Source: a bacterium (lineage in GTDB: Bacteria; Bacteroidota; Rhodothermia; Balneolales; M1805). Taken from it: a DNA stretch of 64,000 bases. Within the stretch, counting starts at the first letter, position 1. Each line of letters opens with the position of its first letter. Positions 39,341 through 48,396 of the stretch are shown piece by piece. A program made the position numbers and the translations under genes. The notes under the pieces were generated by a model. The model was not told the DNA's origin, searched no databases, and worked only from the letters and a program-made list of their open reading frames with translations. The stretch is from NCBI GenBank assembly GCA_006226965.1, contig SBGQ01000043.1, forward strand, positions 1 through 64,000, given 5' to 3'.

Positions 39341-41284
39341 ATGAAAAAAAAATTATGGCTTTCGGCTATCGTTGCTGCAGTGGTTTTAGCATCATGTGCT
39401 AAAAAAGCTGATTTAGGCGGCCATCAAGAAGCTGCTCAAAAAGTGTATGTTGCACCGGGCGAGCATGACGAATTTTATGGTTTTATGTCAGGCGGTTTTA
39501 ACGGGCAATTAGGAATTTATGGACTACCCTCAGGTAGACATTTGTACACTGTTCCTATTTTTTCACAAGCGCCTGTAAACGGTTATGGCTATTCTGAAGA
39601 AACAAAAGATATGCTTAAAACCTCTTATGGATTTATTCCTTGGGGAGATGCTCACCATCCGGAATTGTCTCAAACTGATGGCGTACCTGACGGTAGATGG
39701 CTGTTTATTAATGAAAACAACACCCCACGAATTGCTCGTGTAGATTTAAAAACATTCAGAACTGATGAAATTATTGAGATTCCAAACTCTGCGGGAAATC
39801 ACGCCTCATCATTCGTGACCATGAATACCGAATATGTTTCAGCGGCAACTCGTTTTTCTGTTCCTGTTGATGGTGGCAATAAAGATGTAGCTATTGATTC
39901 CTATAAAGAGAACTTTGGCGGAACCATCACTTTTGTAAAAGTAAGCCAAGAGGGCCATATGAATATTGAATTTCAATTATTGGTTCCCGGCTTTAATTAC
40001 GATTTATCACATGCCGGAAAAGGAATTTCTGACGGATGGGCATTTTTCACGACTTACAATACAGAACAAGCACACACTTTATTAGAAATTAATGCATCGC
40101 AAGCGGACAAAGATTTCATTGCAGCTATAAATTGGAAAAAAGCTGTTGAGTATGTTAAGTCCGGTAAAGGAAAAAAAATGTCAGGCTTGCATACTGTAAA
40201 TCATTTTGACCACAAAAAAGGAACTGCTGTTTCAGAATTACGGAAAGAAGTTATTACGCTAAACCCTAAAGATAATCCCGGAATTATCTATTTCTTACCG
40301 ACTCCAAAATCTCCGCATGGTGTTGATGTTGACCCAAGTGGACGTTTTATTGTTGGCGGCGGAAAATTAGCAACCGTATTACCTGTTCACTCATTCGAAA
40401 AAATGATTAAAGCCATTGAAGACAAAGCATTTGAAGGTGAAGCCGGCGGTATTCCTATTCTAAAATACGACGCGGTAATTCATGCTGAAGTAGAAAACCC
40501 GGGCCTTGGGCCACTTCATACCGAATTTGACGGAAAAGGCTTTGCTTATACAACTGCATTTTTAAGCTCAGAAGTTGTTAAATGGTCGTTGGAAACCTTT
40601 GAAGTTGTTGACCGCATTGACACCTACTATTCACCCGGTCACTTAATGATTCCCGGCGGTGATTCTCGCAAACCTTGGGGTAAATACTTAGTTGTACTAA
40701 ACAAAATCACCAAAGACAGATATCTCCCAACCGGCCCGGAACTATTCCATTCTGCTCAACTTATTGATATCTCCGGCGATAAAATGAAACTTTTGCTCGA
40801 TTTCCCGACGGAAGGTGAGCCACATTATGCACAAGGTATCGCAGCTGAAATCATAAAAAATAACCAAGTAAGATTTTTTCCTTTAGCTGATAATGGCCAT
40901 GAATGGGCGGCAAAATCTGAAAAAGAAACCGAAGTAATTCGCAAAGGAAATGTTGTACATGTTAAAATGACATCAATAAGAAGCCATTTTATGCCTGATA
41001 ACATCGAAGGTATTAAAGTGGGTGATGAAGTGTATTTCCACGTAACGAATTTGGAACAGGATTGGGATCTACCTCACGGTTTTTCCATTCTGGGAAATAA
41101 CAATGCAGAACTTCTGATTATGCCGGGCGAAACACTCACGATAAAATGGACCCCGACTCGTGAAGGTATCTTCCCATTCTACTGTACTGATTTCTGTAGC
41201 GCATTACATCAGGAAATGCAAGGTTATATACGTGTATCAGCTAAAAACAGTAATACACCAATAAAATTCAATTCCCCGAAATAA
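39341..41284 (+). CDS. nosZ: nitrous oxide reductase, Sec-type (clade II-like), predicted lipoprotein
   Basis: MKKKLWLSAIVAAVVLASCAKK lipobox rather than Tat RR; DEFYGFMSGGFNGQLGIYGLPSGR; CuA motif FPFYCTDFCSALHQEMQGYIRV; HGVDVDPSGRFI. Confidence 0.97.
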   Translation: MKKKLWLSAIVAAVVLASCAKKADLGGHQEAAQKVYVAPGEHDEFYGFMSGGFNGQLGIYGLPSGRHLYTVPIFSQAPVNGYGYSEETKDMLKTSYGFIPWGDAHHPELSQTDGVPDGRWLFINENNTPRIARVDLKTFRTDEIIEIPNSAGNHASSFVTMNTEYVSAATRFSVPVDGGNKDVAIDSYKENFGGTITFVKVSQEGHMNIEFQLLVPGFNYDLSHAGKGISDGWAFFTTYNTEQAHTLLEINASQADKDFIAAINWKKAVEYVKSGKGKKMSGLHTVNHFDHKKGTAVSELRKEVITLNPKDNPGIIYFLPTPKSPHGVDVDPSGRFIVGGGKLATVLPVHSFEKMIKAIEDKAFEGEAGGIPILKYDAVIHAEVENPGLGPLHTEFDGKGFAYTTAFLSSEVVKWSLETFEVVDRIDTYYSPGHLMIPGGDSRKPWGKYLVVLNKITKDRYLPTGPELFHSAQLIDISGDKMKLLLDFPTEGEPHYAQGIAAEIIKNNQVRFFPLADNGHEWAAKSEKETEVIRKGNVVHVKMTSIRSHFMPDNIEGIKVGDEVYFHVTNLEQDWDLPHGFSILGNNNAELLIMPGETLTIKWTPTREGIFPFYCTDFCSALHQEMQGYIRVSAKNSNTPIKFNSPK

Positions 41285-41298
41285 TTCGAGATTACGAT

Positions 41299-41329
41299 CC
41301 CTGAGTACAAGTTTAGGCTTTACTCAGGG
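41299..41329. terminator. hairpin downstream of nosZ (weak U-tract)
   Basis: CCCTGAGTA...TACTCAGGG. Confidence 0.5.
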
Positions 41330-41430
41330 AGTTTAAACCAGTCAAAAAAAAACGACTTCTAATTAGGCTTGAACATTTTCAAGCATTCTATAAACTGCTG
41401 CAAATCTACCGCAGCTAACGATTTACACTC

Positions 41431-42453
41431 ATGAAACGCTTACCTCAACTTTTATTTATAGCTGCTATTTTGCTCATATCAAGCGTTTATGTTTTTCCTA
41501 TTTGGAAAATTGATTTGAGAGCACCACAATATCCGGAAGGAATCGGTTTATTGATCTGGGTAAATCAAATTACAGGTCAACAGCCACAAGATCTTAAAAA
41601 CATTAATGGATTAAACCACTACATAGGAATGAAAGAGATTGTACCGGAATCCATTCCTGAACTTGTGTGGATGCCATGGTTATTTGGTGTTTTGATTGTT
41701 TTTGGAGCTTTTACAGTTTATAAAAATAAGCGCAGTTTGTATTTGCTTTGGACTTCATCATTTCTGGGATTAGGAGCAATCGGATTAATAGATTTTTATT
41801 TATGGGGATATGATTACGGACATAATTTGAATCCAACTGCCCCAATCCGTGTTCCGGGTATGACCTACCAACCACCATTAATAGGAAGTAAACAGCTATT
41901 AAACATGAATGCTCTTTCTGTACCTGATATTTCCGGAATATTAGTTTTTTTAGCAATGGCATTAGCCATAACAGCACTAATACTTCTGTTTAATAAAAAG
42001 TTATCAGGCAAACTTCATTTATTACTTTTCTTGAGTTTTCTTGGACTTCAATCTTGCGAAAAAGGCCCTAAAGAACCCGATTTGAAATTGGATTCTTGTG
42101 CATACTGTGAAATGAAAATCACACAATTACCTTTTGTCAGCCAATCGCAAACTGTTTATGGAAAACCCTACTTCTTCGACTCAATAGAATGTATGGCCGC
42201 ATATTCTCAAAAAAGCGATACTGATTTTGTGCTTGAATATGCGTGGGTAACACACTTTGGAACTCAACCTGAATGGGTTCCGATACAACAAGCTTACTTT
42301 ATTCATAACAAAGAAATTAAATCTCCGATGGGGTTAAGCTTAGTTGCATTTAAAAGTGAAGCGGAGTTGTTGGAATTCAAAAAAACTTACGGAGGTGAAA
42401 CTCTGAATTGGAATGATGTTAAACAATTTGTTTCAGCATCTTGGAATTTGTAA
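41431..42453 (+). CDS. nosL: fusion of a polytopic membrane protein with a C-terminal NosL copper-chaperone domain
   Basis: Several TM segments, then LGLQSCEKGPKEPDLKLDSCAYCEMKITQLPFVSQSQTVYGKPYFFDSIECMAAY (NosL signature). Confidence 0.85.
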   Translation: MKRLPQLLFIAAILLISSVYVFPIWKIDLRAPQYPEGIGLLIWVNQITGQQPQDLKNINGLNHYIGMKEIVPESIPELVWMPWLFGVLIVFGAFTVYKNKRSLYLLWTSSFLGLGAIGLIDFYLWGYDYGHNLNPTAPIRVPGMTYQPPLIGSKQLLNMNALSVPDISGILVFLAMALAITALILLFNKKLSGKLHLLLFLSFLGLQSCEKGPKEPDLKLDSCAYCEMKITQLPFVSQSQTVYGKPYFFDSIECMAAYSQKSDTDFVLEYAWVTHFGTQPEWVPIQQAYFIHNKEIKSPMGLSLVAFKSEAELLEFKKTYGGETLNWNDVKQFVSASWNL

Positions 42454-42469
42454 AACCAAAATAACAGCC

Positions 42470-43699
42470 ATGAAAACTCGGTTAACTCTCTGTTTGATAT
42501 TACTTTTTCCACTGATTACATCAGCACAAAAAAGAATACCCGTTTCTGTTGGCGATTCCCTTCAGGCCTTGATAAACAATTCAGAAAACGGAGATACCCT
42601 TTTCTTTAACTCAGGAATTTATTCAAATACAAGCCTGCGCATCAACAAAAAATTACATCTAAGAGCCGATAAACATGCCATCCTAGTTGGTGCTGATACA
42701 GGCTCAATTGTTCAAGTCGTTCATTCGGGCGTAAGTATTTCGGGTTTAACGTTCAAAAATACTCCAATAAGTTTCATTCGTGAATATGCTGCAATTGAAA
42801 TCATAAAAAGCAGTGATATCACCATCAAAAACAACACGTTTGAAGATAATTTCTTTGCCGTTTACTTATCTGATAGCCAAAATATCACCATTATGGAAAA
42901 TGATATAAACGCATCCAATAAACGAGAAAGCAACTCAGGTAATGCCATTCATTCCTGGAAATCTGAACACATTCGTATTGAAAATAATCGACTTGAAGGT
43001 CACAGAGATGGTGTTTATTTAGAGTTTTCTAAACACATCTTTGTTAAAAACAATATCAGTATTCATCAGCTTCGTTACGGTTTACATTTCATGTTTTCTG
43101 ATTCGTGCACCTATGAAGCAAACCGATTTGAGGATAATGGCGCCGGTGTTGCCGTTATGTATTCAAAATTCGTTTCTATGAAAAAGAATGTCTTTATCGG
43201 TAATAAAGGCGCTAACACTTACGGTTTACTGCTCAAAGAAATTTTCGACAGCGATATTACCGAAAACACTTTTTATGACAATACAACTGCCATTTATTTA
43301 GAAGCTTCCAATCGGATTTTTGTCCATCATAATACATTCTCTAAAAACGGATGGGCTATTAAACTAAAAGCAAATTCTATCTCGAATCGCTTCGAAAACA
43401 ACAATTTTATGGGAAATGTGTTTGATTTAGCGACTAACAGCCGCCAAAATTACAATTCGTTAAAAGGGAATTATTGGTCGCAATTTAACGGATACGATTT
43501 AGATAACGACGGAATCGGAGACACCCCATATCGGCCGGCTCGATTATTCGGCGCCATAATCGATAAACAACCATTGGCATTATTACTCGTGCATTCTCAG
43601 TTTGCTCAGTTGTTAGACTGGGTTGATTCCGTCCTGCCCATTTTAACACCGGAATCACTTAAAGACACATCACCGCGAATGAAACCCGTTTTGTTATGA
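42470..43699 (+). CDS. nosD: NosD periplasmic copper-processing protein (right-handed beta helix)
   Basis: Start at MKTRLTLCLILLFPLITSAQ; repeated parallel beta-helix (ITIKNNTFEDN, IRIENNRLEGHRDGVYLEFSK); YWSQFNGYDLDNDGIGDTPYRP. Confidence 0.93.
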   Translation: MKTRLTLCLILLFPLITSAQKRIPVSVGDSLQALINNSENGDTLFFNSGIYSNTSLRINKKLHLRADKHAILVGADTGSIVQVVHSGVSISGLTFKNTPISFIREYAAIEIIKSSDITIKNNTFEDNFFAVYLSDSQNITIMENDINASNKRESNSGNAIHSWKSEHIRIENNRLEGHRDGVYLEFSKHIFVKNNISIHQLRYGLHFMFSDSCTYEANRFEDNGAGVAVMYSKFVSMKKNVFIGNKGANTYGLLLKEIFDSDITENTFYDNTTAIYLEASNRIFVHHNTFSKNGWAIKLKANSISNRFENNNFMGNVFDLATNSRQNYNSLKGNYWSQFNGYDLDNDGIGDTPYRPARLFGAIIDKQPLALLLVHSQFAQLLDWVDSVLPILTPESLKDTSPRMKPVLL

Positions 43700-44406
43700 T
43701 AGAAATTATTAACCTCAGTAAATCTTTCGGCACAAACCGAATTCTGCAACAGATTTCACTCAGCCTTAAACCCGGAAAAGTAACCGCACTTATCGGGCCA
43801 AATGGCGCAGGAAAATCTACTTTAATTAAGACTATTCTTGGATTAGTAAAAATTGAGAGTGGTTCAATTCTCTTAGATGGATTATCCGTTCAAGACGAAA
43901 AAACACGTGCAAAGATTGGCTATATGCCTCAGGCTCCTCAATTCCCGCCTCATATGACGGTCAGAGAAATCATTGAGTTTGTACAAAAACTTAGGGTTGA
44001 GTCTCCTCACAGAGACATGAAACTCCTCAATCAACTCGGGTTGCAATTCGAATTGGACAAACCGTTCAAAACACTTTCCGGCGGAACCAAACAAAAAGTA
44101 AGTGCGGTAATCGCATTTCTATTCTTACCAGAGGTTCTCATTTTAGATGAGCCGACTGCTGGCTTAGATCCTGTTTCAGCGTTAACGTTTAAAAATCGTG
44201 TAAGAGAAGAATCAAAATCCGGAAAAACCATTCTTTATACCTCACATATCCTTCAAGAAATTGAAGAACTAGCGGACGAGCTCATTTATTTGCAAGAAGG
44301 GAAAGTTGTACTTCAAATTGAATTAAAAGAGTTTTTATCGACATACAAAACACATTCGCTTGAACAAGCTTTGGCAATACATATCTCAAAGCAAGAGGCA
44401 GCCTAA
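43696..44406 (+). CDS. nosF: NosF ABC transporter ATP-binding protein
   Basis: [46 protein letters not shown]; between nosD and nosY. Confidence 0.93.
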   Translation: MIEIINLSKSFGTNRILQQISLSLKPGKVTALIGPNGAGKSTLIKTILGLVKIESGSILLDGLSVQDEKTRAKIGYMPQAPQFPPHMTVREIIEFVQKLRVESPHRDMKLLNQLGLQFELDKPFKTLSGGTKQKVSAVIAFLFLPEVLILDEPTAGLDPVSALTFKNRVREESKSGKTILYTSHILQEIEELADELIYLQEGKVVLQIELKEFLSTYKTHSLEQALAIHISKQEAA

Positions 44407-45188
44407 TGAAAAAGACCTTATTCCTTTTCCAATTTAAAAATCAATTAAGAAGTAAATGGGTTTACATTGTTCTCTTAGCCATTTGTTCACTTTCTGATTT
44501 AATGCTCCGATTTAGCGGCGATGGTGCAAAAAGCATACTCAGCCTAATTAATTTGTCATTGTTTTTTATTCCTGTAATTGTTGCTATACAAACCGCAATG
44601 TTTATTTATGGTAATCGTGAATACATGGAGTTGGTGTTAACACAACCTGTAAAACGCGGGGTTTTAATAGTTCAACTGTGGCTGGCGTTTTGGATTCCAG
44701 TCGCTCTGGCCATTTTTTTAGGCATGTTATTGCCATTTATTTATTTACAAGAAGGTTGGCCGTATGTTGATGCCGTAATTCAACTTTCTTTTATTACAAA
44801 CATTTTAGCCGGAATCTTTTCATTATTAGCCGTATTGATTTCTCTTTCTCATGATGACAAAGCCAAAGGACTTGGCGTTTTACTTGGATATTGGTTGTTT
44901 TTAAGCATTGTTTATGATGGTTTGATGCTGTTTACCATTCAAGCATTGTCAGATTTTTCTTTACGAGAAATCAGCTTACTAGCTGTTTCACTAAATCCGG
45001 TTGACCTCGCCCGAATATTATTGCTTATGCTCAATAATGGTGCGGCTTTATTAGGTGTAACAGGAGCGTTATTCGAGCGATTCGCCGGCACTATTGTGGG
45101 AATAATCTCGATAAGTTCACTACTTCTTATCTGGTTTCTCATTCCCGGGTGGCTCTCCTACAAAAAGTTTTTATCCAAAGACTTTTAA
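44406..45188 (+). CDS. nosY: NosY ABC permease
   Basis: Six-TM ABC-2-type permease directly after nosF. Confidence 0.9.
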   Translation: MKKTLFLFQFKNQLRSKWVYIVLLAICSLSDLMLRFSGDGAKSILSLINLSLFFIPVIVAIQTAMFIYGNREYMELVLTQPVKRGVLIVQLWLAFWIPVALAIFLGMLLPFIYLQEGWPYVDAVIQLSFITNILAGIFSLLAVLISLSHDDKAKGLGVLLGYWLFLSIVYDGLMLFTIQALSDFSLREISLLAVSLNPVDLARILLLMLNNGAALLGVTGALFERFAGTIVGIISISSLLLIWFLIPGWLSYKKFLSKDF

Positions 45189-45256
45189 TTAAGACAATAT
45201 TGTCTTTTTGCAAAACAAACAAGTACATTCAATTCGAAATATCATTGAAAACAAAT

Positions 45257-45565
45257 ATGGATACCAAACAAACAATCTTCATTTCAGAACTTCCTCATAG
45301 CGAACGTCACCTTGCCGTTTTTAATGCATTTGATTCACTTGCACTTCAGGATTCATTCGAAATCGTTGTGGACCACGAACCAAGAGGTTTAATTCGTCAA
45401 TTTCAGCAATTCCGTGGCGGACAATCAGCATGGAAATTAATAAAACAAGAAAACGGATTTATTTGGTTTCAGATATCGCGCATTCTTGAAGCACCGGAAA
45501 ATCAACCTGAACTCGCGATTGAACATCATGGATGCGGTTGTGGAAATCATCACCATCATCACTAA
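45257..45565 (+). CDS. DUF2249-domain protein with Cys/His-rich C-terminal tail
   Basis: Start MDTKQTIFISELPHSERHLAVFNAFDSLALQDSFEIVVDHEPRGLIRQFQQF; C-terminus EHHGCGCGNHHHHH. Confidence 0.82.
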   Translation: MDTKQTIFISELPHSERHLAVFNAFDSLALQDSFEIVVDHEPRGLIRQFQQFRGGQSAWKLIKQENGFIWFQISRILEAPENQPELAIEHHGCGCGNHHHHH

Positions 45566-45570
45566 GAGTC

Positions 45571-45882
45571 ATGGAAAACTTAACCCATTTTGTACTGGAA
45601 ACACCGGATTCCATTCAAACACAAAGCACACTTTCTAAAAACTTTTTTAAGTCGGAAAACTTCCGTGCAATGATGTTTAGTTTCGCTGTTGATGAAGAAC
45701 TAACCGAACATTCGTCAAAAAAAACAGCCATTCTACACGTTCTATCAGGCACCGGCACATTCGGCACCGATAAGGAAGTTGTTGACTTAAAACCCAACGC
45801 ATGGATTCATATTCCGGCTGATTTAAAACATTGGGTTAAAGCCAAGGAAGAACTTCATTTCCTTTTGTATTTAATTGGTTGA
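45571..45882 (+). CDS. cupin-like protein (DUF1971/TehB-like fold)
   Basis: Start MENLTHFVLETPDSIQ; TEHSSKKTAILHVLSGTGTFG...WIHIPADLKHWVKA. Confidence 0.75.
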   Translation: MENLTHFVLETPDSIQTQSTLSKNFFKSENFRAMMFSFAVDEELTEHSSKKTAILHVLSGTGTFGTDKEVVDLKPNAWIHIPADLKHWVKAKEELHFLLYLIG

Positions 45883-45913
45883 TTAATCGAACATCAAAAA
45901 ACACAACAAAAGA

Positions 45914-46312
45914 ATGCCAACAGTTAGTCGTTTTTTTCTGAAATCTGGTTTTATCTGGCTCATCATTTCGATGCTTTTTTTTGGTTTACAGCAAATTGAG
46001 CCCGGATTTCGCATTGCCTACCATCATACACTGGGCTTAGGCTGGGTCACTCAAATCATTATCGGAGTTGCTATTTGGATGTTTCCCCGTTGGAGCAGTG
46101 CTTTGCCTAAAGGTCCGATGTGGGTTTGGTGGCTGGTTTATATCACACTGAATTTAGGATTATTGTTACGGATTTTATCTGAGCAATTTCTGTCTCTTCA
46201 ATCTGAATTTGTATCCATCGTACTCATTATTTCGGGGTTTTTGTTGTGGATTTCGATGATGGCTTTCATCGGTATAATGTGGAAACGTGTTAAAGCAAAG
46301 CAACCGATATGA
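45914..46312 (+). CDS. small polytopic membrane protein, NnrS/haem-copper-like
   Basis: FRIAYHHTLGLGWVTQIIIGVAIWMFPR; similar to the next ORF. Confidence 0.6.
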   Translation: MPTVSRFFLKSGFIWLIISMLFFGLQQIEPGFRIAYHHTLGLGWVTQIIIGVAIWMFPRWSSALPKGPMWVWWLVYITLNLGLLLRILSEQFLSLQSEFVSIVLIISGFLLWISMMAFIGIMWKRVKAKQPI

Positions 46313-46716
46313 TGCCAAGGGTTAGTATCGTTTTTATACGCTGGGCATTGATTCAACTTGGAATTGCTTCAACAATCGGGCTCATTATTCTTATTAGTAA
46401 AGCATCCGGAATCTGGATATGGAGTTGGAATTATCGCCCTCTGCACACGGAAGCTATTTGGTTCGGTTGGATTATCAACTTTGTAATTGGTACAGCCTGG
46501 TGGATTATGCCTAAACGTCCGGATTTACCCGATAAATTCGGTAACGAATGGTTTGCATGGCTCAGTTTCACTTTCCTTCAAATAGATTGGTTTTACCGCA
46601 TTTTTGTAGATGTATTTAACGCCCCAACAGTCATTCGCTTTACACCACTATTAGCAATTATTTGTTTTGTGATTGGAATCTGGCCAAGACTAAAACACAT
46701 CATACACGAACATTAG
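46309..46716 (+). CDS. small polytopic membrane protein, NnrS/haem-copper-like
   Basis: PLHTEAIWFGWIINFVIGTAWWIMPKRPDLP; 4-nt overlap with the upstream gene. Confidence 0.6.
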   Translation: MMPRVSIVFIRWALIQLGIASTIGLIILISKASGIWIWSWNYRPLHTEAIWFGWIINFVIGTAWWIMPKRPDLPDKFGNEWFAWLSFTFLQIDWFYRIFVDVFNAPTVIRFTPLLAIICFVIGIWPRLKHIIHEH

Positions 46717-46720
46717 TCTA

Positions 46721-47851
46721 ATGCAAAAGCGGTATTCATTGAACACGCATGTACGAGTCCCGGGTTTATTCTATCTCGTAATTACTCTTCTATCAGGAAT
46801 AGGATTACGCATACAATGGCTCTTCCCTGATTGGAGTGTATTCTCACAAAAGTTTGCAATACATGCCCATTCTCACTTGGCTCTTTTAGGCTGGCTTTTC
46901 CCGATTTTGTTGTACTCATTAGTGAAACGGGATACACAACTCACTTCTTTCTTACGCTGGAACATCTACATATTGCATGGATTGATTATAGCCATGTTTC
47001 CGGCTTTTTTACTTCAAGGATATGCCTTTTACTCCATCTTGTTTTCATCACTTTATCTGATTGTTTCTTATTCCATTTTATGGCAACTCAGGAATGAATT
47101 GGAGTTGGGAAAGAATCCGGTAAAAACATGGGCTGTTTTATTTTACGTTGCATCAACAATTGGTCCTTGGCTTTTAGGCGGATCAACTGTATTTGGCCAA
47201 GTTTGGATGAACGCCTGGATTGCATGGTTTCTGCATTTGCAATTTAATGGTTGGGTAACTTTTGGTTTATTGGCATTATTTTTCAGCCGAATTCCTTCGC
47301 CTAAATGGTTAATACACGTTTTCGCTACGGGCACACTCTTTATTTCATTTAGTTTGATGTTACCGCAAAACGACTTTCAACTGCTTAAAATAAGTGCTGT
47401 ATTTGCGGGCATCTTACTCACCTTGAGTTCCATATGGTTAGTAACAATCGTTGTTAAACAACACCAGAGAACTACTATAACCGGATTTATTATTCAACTT
47501 CTACTCTTAAAATCGTTCTTATTGGGGTTTTCCGGACTAGAAATCATGCAAAATTACATTCACCATATTCCGCAAGCCCGAGTTGCATTTACTCATACCA
47601 GCTTATTAGCCATAGCTTCAACATTTTTGCTTTTCTATAATGGTTTATCCAAAAAATTAACCCTGCTTTTTAGCACGGCATCGTGGCTTATGGTTGCTTT
47701 ACTTTGGATGGAACTCTTTGGCTTGTATTACAAAACCGGAATTCCATTTTCAATACAAGTACCTTATATAATTTTAGGAGTCGTGCTTTTGGGAACAATT
47801 TTACCGCTAATTCTAAAATCCGTAACCAAAGTAACACAAAACCCTTCTTAA
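46721..47851 (+). CDS. polytopic membrane protein related to haem-copper oxidase subunit I / NnrS-like proteins
   Basis: About 12 TM; FAIHAHSHLALLGWLFPILLYSL, WFLHLQFNGWVTFGLLALFF, YIHHIPQARVAFTHTSLLAI histidines. Confidence 0.6.
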   Translation: MQKRYSLNTHVRVPGLFYLVITLLSGIGLRIQWLFPDWSVFSQKFAIHAHSHLALLGWLFPILLYSLVKRDTQLTSFLRWNIYILHGLIIAMFPAFLLQGYAFYSILFSSLYLIVSYSILWQLRNELELGKNPVKTWAVLFYVASTIGPWLLGGSTVFGQVWMNAWIAWFLHLQFNGWVTFGLLALFFSRIPSPKWLIHVFATGTLFISFSLMLPQNDFQLLKISAVFAGILLTLSSIWLVTIVVKQHQRTTITGFIIQLLLLKSFLLGFSGLEIMQNYIHHIPQARVAFTHTSLLAIASTFLLFYNGLSKKLTLLFSTASWLMVALLWMELFGLYYKTGIPFSIQVPYIILGVVLLGTILPLILKSVTKVTQNPS

Positions 47852-47870
47852 ATTTCCTATTTTTTCTGCA

Positions 47871-48299
47871 TTGAAAACACCTATCCACATAAAACTCTTT
47901 TCTTCTTTCATGAGTGTGTTACTCATGTGGAATTTATTTGGCTGGTGGTTATATCCCGTAGTTCACGGCATTGTTGATAAACATCTGAACTCCGGTATTG
48001 AATGTTGTAACGGAGCAGAATTATGTTGTTGTAAAGCTGCCGGAGCCGACGCCTGTTACTGCTTACCGGGGCAAGACCATGGTGACAATAACGTAATGGT
48101 CTGCGGTATTGATGCACCTGATGCACATCCTAACGCACAAGAGCAAGGCGTTCTCGTTTTCTTTGAAATGAGAGCAACAGTTACTCAACTATCCTTTCTA
48201 ATTCCGGGAAAACATCTCCCGAATTTAAGCCCTTCGTTTTGGGAACTACCCTTATCCGGCTTTCTTAACGAGCAATTTCGCCCTCCCAAATTTTCATAA
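47871..48299 (+). CDS. small membrane-anchored Cys-rich hypothetical protein
   Basis: N-terminal TM then IECCNGAELCCCKAAGADACYCLPGQDHGDNNVMVCG; TTG start in track. Confidence 0.6.
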   Translation: MKTPIHIKLFSSFMSVLLMWNLFGWWLYPVVHGIVDKHLNSGIECCNGAELCCCKAAGADACYCLPGQDHGDNNVMVCGIDAPDAHPNAQEQGVLVFFEMRATVTQLSFLIPGKHLPNLSPSFWELPLSGFLNEQFRPPKFS

Positions 48300-48396
48300 A
48301 TAAACACTCCTGCTTTTGCAGTATTTCCTCAACTGAAATGTTTTTCAGCTTGTAGGATTATGTCAAATTTTTATTAAAAAAACTCTTTTATTATTT

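Noticed and set aside
45550-45565. HHHHH as a cloning (His-tag) artefact
   Set aside because: Surrounding sequence is continuous genomic operon DNA with no vector sequence; the His run is naturally encoded.
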